Below are positions 1 through 9,244 of a stretch of 64,000 nt of DNA, one piece after another (position 1 is the stretch's first letter; each line of letters starts with the position of its first letter). Below the pieces are notes generated by a model. It had not been told where the DNA came from and did not search any database. It saw nothing but the letters and a program-made list of their open reading frames with translations. Position numbers and translations under genes: made by a program. The stretch is from Actinopolyspora biskrensis (GTDB taxonomy: Bacteria; Actinomycetota; Actinomycetes; Mycobacteriales; Pseudonocardiaceae), in NCBI RefSeq assembly GCF_013408175.1, contig NZ_JACBYW010000004.1, positions 443,583 to 507,582 of the forward strand, written 5' to 3'.

Positions 1-1967
1 GCGACGAGTGGACCGAGTACACCGGCACCTTCGTCGCGAACGACAACACCAACACCGGCGGGCTGCGCGTGCTCGCGCACGGCTCGGGAACCGTGCGGCT
101 CGACATGGTCTCGCTCTTCCCGCGCGACACCTTCAAGGGCGAGCCCAACGGGCTGCGCAAGGACCTGGCTCGCAAGATCGAAGCGCTCAACCCCGGTTTC
201 CTGCGCTTTCCCGGCGGCTGCCTCGTCAACACCGGCAGTCACGAGTCCTACCAGGCCCCCGACTGGGAACGGCGCCGCTCCTACCAGTGGAAGGACACCG
301 TGGGACCGGTCGAGCAACGCCCCACCAACGCCAACTTCTGGGGCTACAACCAGTCCTACGGGCTCGGGTTCTACGAGTACTTCCGGTTCGCCGAGAACAT
401 CGGTGCCATGCCGCTTCCCGTGGTTCCCGCACTGGTCACCGGTTGCGGTGAGGACAAGGCCACCCACGATCCGCAGCTGCTGCAGCGCCACATCCAGGAC
501 ACCCTCGATCTGATCCAGTTCGCCAACGGGTCGGTCGACACCGAGTGGGGCGCCAAGCGCGCCGCCATGGGGCACCCAGAGCCCTTCGGCCTCACGCACC
601 TGGCCGTGGGCAACGAGGAGAACCTGGCCGAGGACTTCTACAAGCACTTCGAGAAGTTCCGCGACGCCATCGAGCAGCGCTACCCCGGGATCACCGTGGT
701 CGCCAACTCGGGGCCCGACGACAGCGGAGCCACCTTCGAACGCGCCTGGGAGCTCGCCCGCGAGCAGAACGCGGAGATGGTCGACGAGCACTACTACAAC
801 AACCCGCAGTGGTTCCTGGAGAACAACCGGCGCTACGACTCCTACGACCGCTCGGGAGCGAAGGTCTCGCTGACCGAGTACGCCTCGGAGGGCAACGAGT
901 TCCGCAACGCGCTGGTCGAGTCGGCCTTCATGACAGGGTTGGAACGCAACGCCGACGTGGTGCGGATGAGCTCCTACGCCCCGCTGCTGGCCCACGAGGA
1001 CGATCCGCAGTGGAGCCCGGACATGATCTGGTTCGACAACCACCGCTCGTGGGGATCGGCCAGCTACGAAGCGCAGAAGCTGTTCGGCAACAACGTCGGC
1101 GACGAGGTGGTGCCCAGCGAGGCGTCCTCGACCCCGGCAGAGCGGAAACCGATCAGCGGTGCGGTGGGACTGTCCACCTGGAACACCAGCGCGGCCTACG
1201 ACGACGTGCGGGTGACATCGGCCGACGGCGAGACGCTGCTGGCCGACGACTTCTCCGGCGACGCCTCGAAGTGGAGCGGACTCACCGGCACCGGTGACTG
1301 GTCGATCGAGAACGGTGCCTACGTCCAGTCGGATGCCTCGGTTCAGAACACCATGGTCACGGCGGGCGACAAGAGCTGGAGCGACTACGACCTGAACCTG
1401 ACCGCCACCAAGCGCGCGGGCAGCGAAGGGTTCCTCGTCGCCTTCGGCGTCGAGGGAACCGACGACTACTACTGGTGGAACCTGGGCGGCTGGAACAACA
1501 CCCGCTCGGCGGTGCAGAAGACCACCGCGGGCAGCTCGCAGACCGTGCTGTCCAAGGACACCACCATCGAGGCCGGCCGGGAGTACGACATCAGGGTCGA
1601 GGTCCGGGGGCGGAAGGTGACGCTGTTCCTCGACGGCGAGAAGTGGGGCAGCTTCACCGACGAGCGCAACGCCGAACCGTTCCGCCAGGTCGTCACCAGG
1701 GACAACGAGACCGGTGAGCTGATCGTCAAGGTCGTCAACGCCCAGAACAACCGGGCTCGTACCCGGTTGGACATCAACGGTGCGTCGCGGCCGGCGAACA
1801 CGGCGCGGCTGACCACGCTGCAGGGCGACCCCCAGGCGGTCAACACCGCCGAGTCGCAGCCGATCAAACCCGAGAAGTCGGTGATCCGGGGCGTGGACGA
1901 GAGCTTCCGCCACACCTTCCCGCCCAACTCGATCACCGTGATGCGGATCAGGACGCACGACAACTGA
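1..1967 (+). CDS. GH51 alpha-L-arabinofuranosidase with inserted LamG-like domain (5' partial)
   Basis: The frame is open at the left edge, so the N-terminus lies outside the window; the first full codon is at position 3. The product resembles GH51 alpha-L-arabinofuranosidases, which release terminal arabinofuranose from arabinan-type polymers. The end of the catalytic barrel is visible: GNEEN near 609-623 should hold the acid/base Glu, and LTEYAS near 870-887 the nucleophile Glu. A concanavalin-like beta-sandwich is inserted from roughly 1130 to 1690 (it includes DDYYWWNLGGW), and the usual GH51 C-terminal beta domain follows to the stop. The next gene, 136 bases on, is a GH43-CBM42 enzyme, so the pair probably acts on the same polymer. 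Whether the protein is exported cannot be judged here. Confidence 0.85.
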   Translation, partial: DEWTEYTGTFVANDNTNTGGLRVLAHGSGTVRLDMVSLFPRDTFKGEPNGLRKDLARKIEALNPGFLRFPGGCLVNTGSHESYQAPDWERRRSYQWKDTVGPVEQRPTNANFWGYNQSYGLGFYEYFRFAENIGAMPLPVVPALVTGCGEDKATHDPQLLQRHIQDTLDLIQFANGSVDTEWGAKRAAMGHPEPFGLTHLAVGNEENLAEDFYKHFEKFRDAIEQRYPGITVVANSGPDDSGATFERAWELAREQNAEMVDEHYYNNPQWFLENNRRYDSYDRSGAKVSLTEYASEGNEFRNALVESAFMTGLERNADVVRMSSYAPLLAHEDDPQWSPDMIWFDNHRSWGSASYEAQKLFGNNVGDEVVPSEASSTPAERKPISGAVGLSTWNTSAAYDDVRVTSADGETLLADDFSGDASKWSGLTGTGDWSIENGAYVQSDASVQNTMVTAGDKSWSDYDLNLTATKRAGSEGFLVAFGVEGTDDYYWWNLGGWNNTRSAVQKTTAGSSQTVLSKDTTIEAGREYDIRVEVRGRKVTLFLDGEKWGSFTDERNAEPFRQVVTRDNETGELIVKVVNAQNNRARTRLDINGASRPANTARLTTLQGDPQAVNTAESQPIKPEKSVIRGVDESFRHTFPPNSITVMRIRTHDN

Positions 1968-2103
1968 TTCGAATCCGCCGACCGATTCTCCGGGGGCTCG
2001 CTCGGAGTGGTGGTGCTTTCGGCGCTGCCGCGTCGAAAGCACCGCTCCAGCCATCGAAACCACAGAAGACTTCGATTCTGCTTCCGGCAGGGAGGAACGT
2101 GAC

Positions 2104-3603
2104 ATGCCCCAGAACAACTTGAACCGCCGCTCGCTGCTGCGCGGTGGTGGAGCGGCCGCGGCGGGAGCGGCGGCAGTGCCGCTGCTCGGAACCTCGGCGA
2201 GCGCCTCGGCGCAGGAGCCCGGACGCGGCGCCGGGCAAGGTCCCACCGGGGCCTCCAACGTGCTGACCACCCGTGACCCGTTGATCGAGCAGCGTGCCGA
2301 CCCGCTCATCACGTACCCCCACCGCGGGATGTACTACATGACCGGGTCGGTCCCCGAGTACGACCGCATCGTCGTGCGCGGGGCGCCCACCATCGACGGC
2401 CTGGCCCACACCAGGGAGAGCACCGTCTGGAGACGTCCGGAGTCGGGAAGGATGGCCGGCCACATCTGGGCGCCGGAGCTGCACCGCATCGACGGGCGCT
2501 GGTACATCTACTTCGCCGCCGGCGACTCCGACGACGTCTTCCGGATCAGGATGTACGTCCTGGAGTCCCGGGCGGCCGATCCCCGCGAGGACGCCTGGCA
2601 GCTGCGCGGACAGGTCGAGACGGCCTGGGACACCTTCGCGCTCGACGCCACCACCTTCGAGCACGCGGGCACCCGCTACTACGTGTGGGCCCAGGAGGAG
2701 CCCGGGATCGACACCAGCAGCAACCTCTACATCGCCGAGATGGACTCCCCGCTGAAGATCAAGGGCGATCCCGTGCGCATCGCCGTGCCGACCGAGGATT
2801 GGGAGACCAGGGGCTTCAAGGTCAACGAGGGCGCGTACGTGGTGGTCCGCAACGGGCGGGTCTTCATGACCTTCTCGGCCAGCGCCACCGACGCCAACTA
2901 CTGCGTGGGGCTGCTGACCGCCGACGCCCGCTCCGACCTGCTCGACCCGGCCTCCTGGACCAAGTCACCCCGGCCGGTGATGGAGACCGACGAGGCCAAC
3001 AGCAGGTTCGGCCCCGGGCACAACTCCTTCACCGTGGCCGAGGACGGCGAGACCGACGTGCTCGTCTACCACGCGCGGTCCTACCGCGGGATCGAGGGTG
3101 ATCCGCTGTACGACCCGAACCGGCACACCAGGGTGCAGAAGTTGAACTGGTACCCGGACGGGACGCCCGCGCTCGGGATACCGATCGCGGAGGGCGAGCC
3201 CGTGGTCCGGCTCTCACCACTGGACAGCCCGGACTCGTTCGTGCGGCACGGGGAGGGCGGCCGACTGGTCGTCGAGCGGGTCGGAGACCGGGTCGAGCGG
3301 AGCCAGTTCCGGATCGTGCCGGGATTCCTCGACCCAGGCCGGGTGGCGCTGCGCTGCGTCGACCTCCCCGAGCACCACGTCCGCGTCAGCGACGGATCAC
3401 CGGTCGTGGCGCCCTACGCGGACAGCGACGAGTACGGCCGGGCGAGCGGGTTCCTCCGCGACGAGGGGCTGGCCGATCGCGGCGGGGTGTCCTTCCGACT
3501 GTCGGAGGATCCGCACAGCTACCTCGCGCACCGCGAGGGCAGGCTGGTCGTCGAACGGCCGCGGAGCAGGGCGGACCGGGAGCGCGCGACCTTCCGGCTT
3601 TAG
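2104..3603 (+). CDS. Secreted GH43 family glycosidase with C-terminal AbfB/CBM42 domain
   Basis: A 499-residue probable exported arabinofuranosidase or related GH43 enzyme. The N-terminus NRRSLLRGGG followed by an Ala-rich hydrophobic stretch is a Tat-type signal, probably cleaved after the ASASAQ region near residue 37. The five-bladed propeller (about residues 55-370) shows the GH43 acid triad in context: ADPLI (base), LDATTF (pKa modulator) and NEGAYVV (acid). The last 120 residues contain three internal repeats (ERSQFRIVPG, SGFLRDEGL, RATFRL) typical of the arabinose-binding beta-trefoil CBM42. The ATG follows a GGGAGG ribosome site. It lies downstream of the GH51 gene on the same strand, possibly as one transcript. 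The exact substrate is not shown by the sequence. Confidence 0.85.
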   Translation: MPQNNLNRRSLLRGGGAAAAGAAAVPLLGTSASASAQEPGRGAGQGPTGASNVLTTRDPLIEQRADPLITYPHRGMYYMTGSVPEYDRIVVRGAPTIDGLAHTRESTVWRRPESGRMAGHIWAPELHRIDGRWYIYFAAGDSDDVFRIRMYVLESRAADPREDAWQLRGQVETAWDTFALDATTFEHAGTRYYVWAQEEPGIDTSSNLYIAEMDSPLKIKGDPVRIAVPTEDWETRGFKVNEGAYVVVRNGRVFMTFSASATDANYCVGLLTADARSDLLDPASWTKSPRPVMETDEANSRFGPGHNSFTVAEDGETDVLVYHARSYRGIEGDPLYDPNRHTRVQKLNWYPDGTPALGIPIAEGEPVVRLSPLDSPDSFVRHGEGGRLVVERVGDRVERSQFRIVPGFLDPGRVALRCVDLPEHHVRVSDGSPVVAPYADSDEYGRASGFLRDEGLADRGGVSFRLSEDPHSYLAHREGRLVVERPRSRADRERATFRL

Positions 3604-3957
3604 GGGGCCGCGCGGCTCGGTTGTCGTAGGTGGTTGCTTGGCGGAACCTCTCGCGGGCTCTCGCCCCGGGAGCCCCGACATCGGGTAGCCACCTGCACAA
3701 CGTCGGGCCTTCCTCGCGAGAGCACCGCGAGAGAACCCGCGGCGGTGCCGATTGCGCAGCGGCAGAGCGCCTGCGTCGGAATGCAGCCCCTGCTCGGGAG
3801 CGCCTGACGGCGCCGGTTGCGCGGGTGGTGTTTCGGCCCCTGCGGCGCCGAGGGAACCCCCGAGGTCGCTGCTCGAGAACGGTCCAACGCTGCCGAGGTG
3901 CCGACTCACGTGACGGCTACCAGGCCACTCACGCAGAGCACCACTGCGAGCTAGGGC
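3604..3957. other. Intergenic stretch with dispersed repeat copy
   Basis: No credible gene lies between the GH43 stop and the GtrA stop, which converge here. At 3620-3690 there is a copy of a dispersed intergenic element (GTAGGTGGTTGC, then GGCGGAACC, then GGAGCCCCGACATCGGG) that recurs elsewhere in the window. The arms GGGCTC and GAGCCC can form a hairpin that could terminate both genes. The stretch 3860-3910 (AGGTCGCTGCTCGAG ... CTCACGTG) is matched again near 8530-8575. Confidence 0.5.
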
Positions 3958-4581
3958 CTAGCGGAGCTTCTCCGCTCTGGTCGTCGGGGCACCTGCTCCG
4001 GCGGAGCCCCCGAAGGGCTCACGCCGCGGGTGCCCCGACGTCGGGCGGGGCTCGTCCCCTTCCGGCGCTTCGGACTCCCCGACGGAACCGCGGTCACCGT
4101 TGTCGGCGGGGAAGACCCACTTGCGGAAGGCCCACCAGCGGAAGGCCATGCCCAGCAGGACGCCGAGTATCTGCCCCGAGGTGAAGTCGGCGATCTCCTC
4201 GACGAACCTGGTCGTGTAAGGCGTCTGCAGGTGCAGGGCGTACCGGGAGATCCACAGCGGTGCGGCGTAGAGGGCGACGGCTATTCCGCTGAACAGGAAG
4301 TACAGGCTCGCCTCGTGGTGGCGTTCCCGCCCGCCGCGGGTGCGGAAGGCCCACTCCCTGTTGAGGACGTAGGACACGATCGTCGCGACGAGCACGGCGA
4401 CGACCTTGGCGGTGACCGGCTTCGGCGCGAGTACGGTCCACTTGAGCACGTAGAACAGCGACGTGTCGATGACGAAGGTGCTCGCCCCGACGAAGGCGAA
4501 CTTCAACAGCTCGCGATGTCTGACGGCGATCGTTCGCACCGGGGCGGGCAGTTGCGTGAGCACCGTATCGACTACCGACAC
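3958..4581 (-). CDS. GtrA family membrane protein
   Basis: A 207-residue GtrA-type protein with four predicted transmembrane helices: around FAFVGASTFVIDTSLFYVL, VVAVLVATIVSYVLN, LYFLFSGIAVALYAA and GQILGVLLGMAFRWWAF. GtrA proteins are thought to flip polyprenyl-linked sugars or assist glycosylation of wall polymers. The conserved RWWAFRKWVF end of the domain is followed by a hydrophilic tail of about 50 residues. The GTG at 4581 is chosen because a TACACT -10 box lies 6 bases upstream (leaderless start) and homology begins just after; the frame runs further upstream without support. In M. tuberculosis a GtrA gene (Rv3277, from memory) also lies beside purK. The C-terminal coding end contains a diverged copy of the dispersed GC-rich repeat. 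Confidence 0.85.
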   Translation of the reverse strand: MSVVDTVLTQLPAPVRTIAVRHRELLKFAFVGASTFVIDTSLFYVLKWTVLAPKPVTAKVVAVLVATIVSYVLNREWAFRTRGGRERHHEASLYFLFSGIAVALYAAPLWISRYALHLQTPYTTRFVEEIADFTSGQILGVLLGMAFRWWAFRKWVFPADNGDRGSVGESEAPEGDEPRPTSGHPRREPFGGSAGAGAPTTRAEKLR

Positions 4582-4587
4582 CCGCCG

Positions 4588-4593
4588 AGTGTA
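4588..4593 (-). promoter_or_regulatory. Candidate -10 box for leaderless gtrA transcript
   Basis: TACACT on the minus strand, 6 bases before the GTG at 4581, fits a SigA-type TANNNT box whose start point would fall on the start codon. There is no Shine-Dalgarno sequence. No clear -35 is seen. Confidence 0.45.
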
Positions 4594-4773
4594 CGGAGTG
4601 TCGAACCGCTCACCGACCCCTTGTCCCGGTTCTCGTCCCCGCGGGTGCCACACTTCACAACCCGCCGGAGGCGGTGGCGGGAGATCCCGCGGTCGCCCCA
4701 CCACCTGCTTCCGGGCGGCCGGTTCCTCCCGGCACGAGCTCGGGAGTCCGCGGCTCGCCCGGTTCGGCACCGA

Positions 4774-7200
4774 CTACCCGAGCGTCTCCGTGAGCCGGTT
4801 CTCGCGGAGCCACCGGGACAGCGGATCGGTTCCTCCGGGGCCGTCCTCCGCGTCCCCGCTCTCCGGTCCGTGGGGCGGAGCGTCGTTCCGCGGCTCGCGC
4901 GTGGGCGTGTTCCGGGGTGGGTTCCCGTGCCGTTCGCGGTGCTCGGTGTCCGCCTCGTCACCGGGGCGGGGTTCGGTGCTCTCCCGGGAGCTCTCCCCGC
5001 TGGGCTCCGGTGTCCGCCGGTGTTCCCCCGCGGAGTCCGAGCCGCTTTCCGGCGTCCGCTCCGGCGTCGACTCCGGTGCGGGGGACGGTTCGGGGGCTTC
5101 CCGAGGCCGGTCCTCGTTCTGTCGCCGTGTCTCCGGGGCGGGCCCTTCCTCGGTTTCCGACCAGCTCCGGGGAGTTTCCCAGTGGTCGGGCAGCCGTGAG
5201 CACCACGATGTCAGGGTCACGAGCTCGCTGTCCCGCGCCAGGTCCAGCGTGGCCGTCACGGAGATCCGCGTCGGCTCCGTCCACTCGACCGCCGGTTCGG
5301 ACGGCGAGTTCTCCGGTACGGGAGTTCGGAGCGAGAACCAGCGCGAGTCGTGCAGCCACACCGCGAAATCGGTCGTCTCTCCGGGGCGCAACTTCTCGGT
5401 GCAGCGCACCCGCGATTCCGCGCGCTCACAGCCCTCGGGGATACCGATCGGCCTGATGCCCTCCGGCAGTTCGAAGGTCAGCCGGGCGGCCCCGGTCGTG
5501 TCCCCGGTGTTGCGCACACTGGCGTGCACCCGCGAGGCCAACCACGGCAACCCCGACCAGCTTCGTGCGGTGATCCGCACGCCGGGATCGTCGCCGGGAG
5601 TCACCCGTACACGCACGTCGGCGAGCGAGAGCGACATCCCCCCGGCCGTGGTGATGTCCACCCCGATCTCGCCGTTCCGGGCGCCGTCCCCGGCCCGGAG
5701 CGAGAAGTTCGGCTCCAGCGTCTCGCCGGGACGCAGCCCCCGGTTCGTGGTGCAGGTCAGCGTGGTTCCCGTGCGCGTGCAGTCGAACCGCGGTTCCTGC
5801 CGCTCGGCCGCGATCGTGGACCCGGTCGTCACCCACGCCGGCCCGGTGCTCGCCGGTTCGGAGCCAGCGTCCTCCGCGGGGGCGCTGCCCGCCAGCGTCG
5901 CCTCGATGCCCTCCGGCAGGGAGAACTCGGCCGTGACCGGGGCCGAGGCGGCCGTGCCGCTGTTGCGGAGCTCGATCGGCAGCGTGGCCGGGTCCCCTCC
6001 CGCGACGAGCCGTATCGGTTCGCCCGGGCCGCTCGCGACCAGATCGGCCTCGCCGGGCGGAGGGGGCGGAGACCGGTCCGGTTCCCGGGGCTCCGGTGGT
6101 GGCTCCGTCGGTGAGGGGGCGGGTGGGGGCGGATCCGGTCGCCGGGGGTCGGGTTCGGACGGCTCGGGCGGAGCTGGGGTGGTTTTCTCCGGGGGAGGTT
6201 GGGCCGCGCTCGGGGTGGACTGCTGCCCACTCGCCGCGAGGCCGACGGCGACCGCCACGACGAGGGCCACGGTGGACGCGGCCGTCCCGGCGAGTTGCCG
6301 GGGGAGGGAACTCGCGGCGCTCGCGACCCCGGCCGCGCCGCTCGCCGCGCCCGCTCCGGCCGCGGCCGCCGTTCCACCGGACTTGCCCGCCAGGTAACCG
6401 GCTGCTCCGGCGCCGAGCAGGAACGGCGCGACGACGAGCCGGAGACCGCCGTTGACGTCGCTGAGCTCCTCGGCCAGCGCGTTGCAGCGATCGCAGGAGT
6501 CCAGGTGGGTGTCGACCTGCGCTGTTTCCCGTTTGGAGAGTCCACGGCGGGTCCAGGCGCCCAGACGTTCGACGGTCGTCCTGCACCGGTCCAGGTCCTG
6601 CCCCGAGCTCTCGAGACTGGCCAGGTGGACCTGCAGGTAGGCCTGCCGCAGTCCTTCGCGGGCGCGGTAGGCCAGTGCGGAGACCCCGTTCGGGGTCAGA
6701 CCGAGCAGCGGGGCGACCTCGGCGGGGGACTGCCCCTCGACCTCCAGGTGCCACAGCACCGTTTGCCAGCGCTCCGGGATCCGGTGGAACGCCTGCGTCG
6801 CCAGCGAGCGTTCGAGCCCGGCCACCGCGGTGTCGGTGAACGGGACGCGCAGGTCGGCGTTCTCCTCGGCCGAGATGTCGTCCGAGTAGTGCAGCTTGCG
6901 GTCCTTGCGCACGCGGTCGTAGGCGGTGCGGCGGATCGTGGTGAGCAGGTAGGCCCTGAAGGCGGTGTTCGGTCCCTGGCCGGAGCGTAACCCCGTGAGC
7001 ACCTTGGCGAAGGCCTCGGAAACGAGGTCGTCGGCTTCGGTGGAAGTCCCGGTCACCTGCCTGGCCATGTTGTGGGCGGCGGCGACGTGCCGCTGGTAGA
7101 GCACGCCGTACGCCTCACCAGAACCACCGCGCACGGCTTCGATGAGCTCGTTGTCGCCGGCGTCCTCGAAGTCCTCGAATGCGCCCGGGGCGGTTCCCAC
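4774..7200 (-). CDS. Membrane-anchored ECF sigma factor with zinc-finger and extracytoplasmic C-terminal domains
   Basis: An 808-residue one-polypeptide signalling protein. Residues about 15-90 form sigma region 2 (EADDLVSEAFAKVL, AYLLTTIRRTAYDRVRKDRK) and about 135-190 region 4 (PERWQTVLWHLEVEG, VSALAYRAREGLRQAYL). Residues 225-245 hold an HC2-like anti-sigma zinc finger (HLDSCDRC). Hydrophobic segments follow at about 253-270 and 304-324, then a Pro-rich linker. Two beta-sandwich (DUF11/CARDB-like) repeats come next, each with an LPEGI motif, and finally a long acidic Pro/Glu-rich disordered tail. This matches the known idea of ECF factors carrying their own anti-sigma/sensor extension, with the sigma part cytoplasmic and the beta domains outside. 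The GTG at 7200 follows a GAGGGGAGAG site. A divergent GGDEF-like gene starts 174 bases away. Confidence 0.85.
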   Translation of the reverse strand: MGTAPGAFEDFEDAGDNELIEAVRGGSGEAYGVLYQRHVAAAHNMARQVTGTSTEADDLVSEAFAKVLTGLRSGQGPNTAFRAYLLTTIRRTAYDRVRKDRKLHYSDDISAEENADLRVPFTDTAVAGLERSLATQAFHRIPERWQTVLWHLEVEGQSPAEVAPLLGLTPNGVSALAYRAREGLRQAYLQVHLASLESSGQDLDRCRTTVERLGAWTRRGLSKRETAQVDTHLDSCDRCNALAEELSDVNGGLRLVVAPFLLGAGAAGYLAGKSGGTAAAAGAGAASGAAGVASAASSLPRQLAGTAASTVALVVAVAVGLAASGQQSTPSAAQPPPEKTTPAPPEPSEPDPRRPDPPPPAPSPTEPPPEPREPDRSPPPPPGEADLVASGPGEPIRLVAGGDPATLPIELRNSGTAASAPVTAEFSLPEGIEATLAGSAPAEDAGSEPASTGPAWVTTGSTIAAERQEPRFDCTRTGTTLTCTTNRGLRPGETLEPNFSLRAGDGARNGEIGVDITTAGGMSLSLADVRVRVTPGDDPGVRITARSWSGLPWLASRVHASVRNTGDTTGAARLTFELPEGIRPIGIPEGCERAESRVRCTEKLRPGETTDFAVWLHDSRWFSLRTPVPENSPSEPAVEWTEPTRISVTATLDLARDSELVTLTSWCSRLPDHWETPRSWSETEEGPAPETRRQNEDRPREAPEPSPAPESTPERTPESGSDSAGEHRRTPEPSGESSRESTEPRPGDEADTEHRERHGNPPRNTPTREPRNDAPPHGPESGDAEDGPGGTDPLSRWLRENRLTETLG

Positions 7201-7374
7201 GCTAGTGCTCTCCCCTCGTTAGGTCGCCGGCAGTCGGTCTGGTCACGCGGTTCGGCCGACTGTACTCAGCGGGGATTCTGATCGAACTCTTCGGGTGAAC
7301 GCTATTCGCATCACCGTCATGGGGGATCGGACCACACGTCTCCACTCGCGGGAGTCGCGAGTTTTGGAGGCCGG

Positions 7375-8265
7375 ATGAGACCGTCCGACGAACTGTCCCG
7401 GTGGCCGGGCGCGGAGAACGCCGTCGCCGGGGAGGAAGCACCCGCACGGCTCGGCGTGCGCGAGCGCAGGCGTGCGCTCCGCGCGCGGTGGAGGAGCGCC
7501 ACGCTCGCCGCCGGGTGGCCGTTCCCGAGCGACTGGTCCTGCTCCGGGGTGGACAGGGTCTGCGACGCCGCGCTGCGCGAGGAGGAGCTCCCCGAGGCGG
7601 TGGCCGAACTCGGGGAGCAGCGTGCCGCCGCCGGGATAGGGCTGGACGAGACGCTGCGGGACCTGGCCGCGCTGCACGCGGTGCTCGCGGGGGAGTGCAC
7701 CGGAGGAGCCCTGGTAACGGGGGACTGTTCCCGCATGCCGGGGGAACTGCTGCGCAGGACAGCCGTGGCCTGGGCCGACGTGGTGGCGGGGCGTTCGGCG
7801 TCCCGGGAGGTGGTCGACGCCCTGACCGGGCTCACCACGCAGGCCTACCTGCGGATGCGGCTGCACGAGGTGTACCGCGAGACGTCCCGGGAAGAGCACG
7901 ACGACGGGGGCGGTGCGCGGGACGGGGCCCACTACGAGCTGCTCGCGGTCACGTTGCCGCTGTCGGAGCGGACGGGCCGCTGGGCCAGGATGATGGGGGT
8001 GGTGCTCGCCGCCGAGGTGCTCCGGAGCGTTTTCGACTCGGGGGAGACGCTTTCCCTGCTGCGGGAGTCCACCCCCGTGGTGCTCACCCGGATCCGGAGC
8101 GGGCTCGCCGAGCGGCGCGCGTGGGCCGAGCTGATGATCGCCGACCGGCTGCGGGCCGACCCCGAGCTGCGGACGGCGTGCGTTTCCGCGGAGGAGGTGC
8201 GTCTCCGGGAGCTTCGGCTGCCCTCCGAGTACGCGGAGGCCTGCGAGCTCGTCGACTCCCTCTAG
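7375..8265 (+). CDS. Helical protein with degenerate GGDEF-like motif
   Basis: A 296-residue soluble, mostly helical protein that I do not firmly recognise. Residues 148-163 read DALTGLTTQAYLRMRL, which closely resembles the N-terminal signature of GGDEF (diguanylate cyclase) domains (D-x-LTGL-x-x-R-x-x-L-x-x-RL). No GGDEF catalytic motif follows, so cyclase activity is unlikely. The first 110 residues are Arg- and Glu-rich helices (DETLRDLAALHAVL). It is divergently arranged with the membrane-anchored sigma factor, so it may share its promoter region and signalling role. An ATG at 7375 with GGAGG immediately upstream supports the start. Similar stand-alone degenerate GGDEF-like proteins exist in actinomycetes, but the assignment is tentative. 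Confidence 0.7.
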   Translation: MRPSDELSRWPGAENAVAGEEAPARLGVRERRRALRARWRSATLAAGWPFPSDWSCSGVDRVCDAALREEELPEAVAELGEQRAAAGIGLDETLRDLAALHAVLAGECTGGALVTGDCSRMPGELLRRTAVAWADVVAGRSASREVVDALTGLTTQAYLRMRLHEVYRETSREEHDDGGGARDGAHYELLAVTLPLSERTGRWARMMGVVLAAEVLRSVFDSGETLSLLRESTPVVLTRIRSGLAERRAWAELMIADRLRADPELRTACVSAEEVRLRELRLPSEYAEACELVDSL

Positions 8266-9195
8266 GAGGACGGCGGCGCGATCCTCGCGGTGCTGCTCGG
8301 CTGACCCCCTCGCGGGCTCGTGAGCGGGGCCCGACTTCGGGACCGTCCTGGCGGGAGTCCCACGGGAGCCCCGAGGCGGCGCCGACTTTCTGGGCGGTTA
8401 CGAGCCGCTCGGCCGAGCGAGTGCCTTGCGGGACTCAGGGGCTTTCAGCATGGTTTTTCTTGTCCGGATCGGAACGAGTTGTTCCGGTGCGTGAGGTGGA
8501 TGCATCGCAGGGTGGGGAGGGCACGTGGCGCAGGTCGCTGCTCGAGGTGCCCTGCAACGCAGCAAGGCGCCGCCTCACGTGCCAGCAGCCGACTCAGCCG
8601 GGCAAGTCATTCTGCAAGGAATCCTTGGAAGTTGCTGGTGCGGAAGTTCAGTCCCGGCCCCGCGTCGCATTCCGGAGTGGTTGGCTGTGTGACCTGTGCG
8701 GTTGCCGACCGGGACCAGGGTGCCGTCAACAGAATCACTCGCCCGTGCAGCGCTTTCGGGGGGCGAGGACGGGTGCAGACGCTCCGCCTGTTCGGTTAGG
8801 GGGACAAAACGCCTGGCGAGCTGAGGAATCTTGGATTGCCCCACCGCGGACACACCCCACCCGTGGTCCGGCTCAGCTTTGAGCCCAGCACGACGAGTGC
8901 TGTCACGACCGAGTTGTGCGAGCCGAGCGCAGGAGGCGTCCCGCACGTGCTTCACGCACTGCGGGGCACGCCAGATCCTGGCCACCAGCTCCTCGAGCAG
9001 CTGGCCCCCGCCAAGCCCTGCAATGGACTGGTACCGCAACAGCCCCGTCGTGGGTCGTGTTCCTCGGTCGGAAAACGAGCTCACCCGCTCGTGGCGGTGG
9101 TCTTGTCCACAGAAGGTCGTGTGTTCTGAGTAAATCTCCTCGCGTTGCAGCTACCTTTCCTCAGGAATGGAGGTTGTTGGTTGAATTTTGCACTG
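8266..9195. other. About 930 bases without a recognisable gene
   Basis: Several overlapping ORFs exist on both strands, but none has a ribosome site, plausible composition or a family I recognise. At 8303-8345 there is a diverged copy of the dispersed repeat (CCCTCGCGGGCTCGTGAGC). The stretch 8530-8575 (AGGTCGCTGCTCGAG ... CTCACGTG) repeats the tail of the 3604-3957 intergenic region. The last 100 bases are AT-richer. The region may be a gene graveyard separating the backbone from the ABC transporter island. Confidence 0.4.
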
Positions 9196-9221
9196 CCGAG
9201 AAATGATCCCCGATTTCTCGG
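9196..9221 (-). terminator. Hairpin terminator of the ABC transporter operon
   Basis: A perfect 9-bp stem, CCGAGAAAT/ATTTCTCGG with an 8-base loop, lies 24 bases beyond the stop of the last ABC transporter gene on the minus strand and fits a terminator. Confidence 0.6.
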
Positions 9222-9244
9222 GGCGGTTGCATGAGTTTGATCGG

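Noticed and set aside
4463-6397. 644-residue ORF antisense to the large sigma factor
   Set aside because: Ser/Arg/Gly-rich product with no start site; explained by high GC in the third position of the real gene.
8575-9084. 169-residue ORF on the minus strand in the 1-kb empty region
   Set aside because: No ribosome site, no recognisable motif and overlapping ORFs of equal quality on the other strand.
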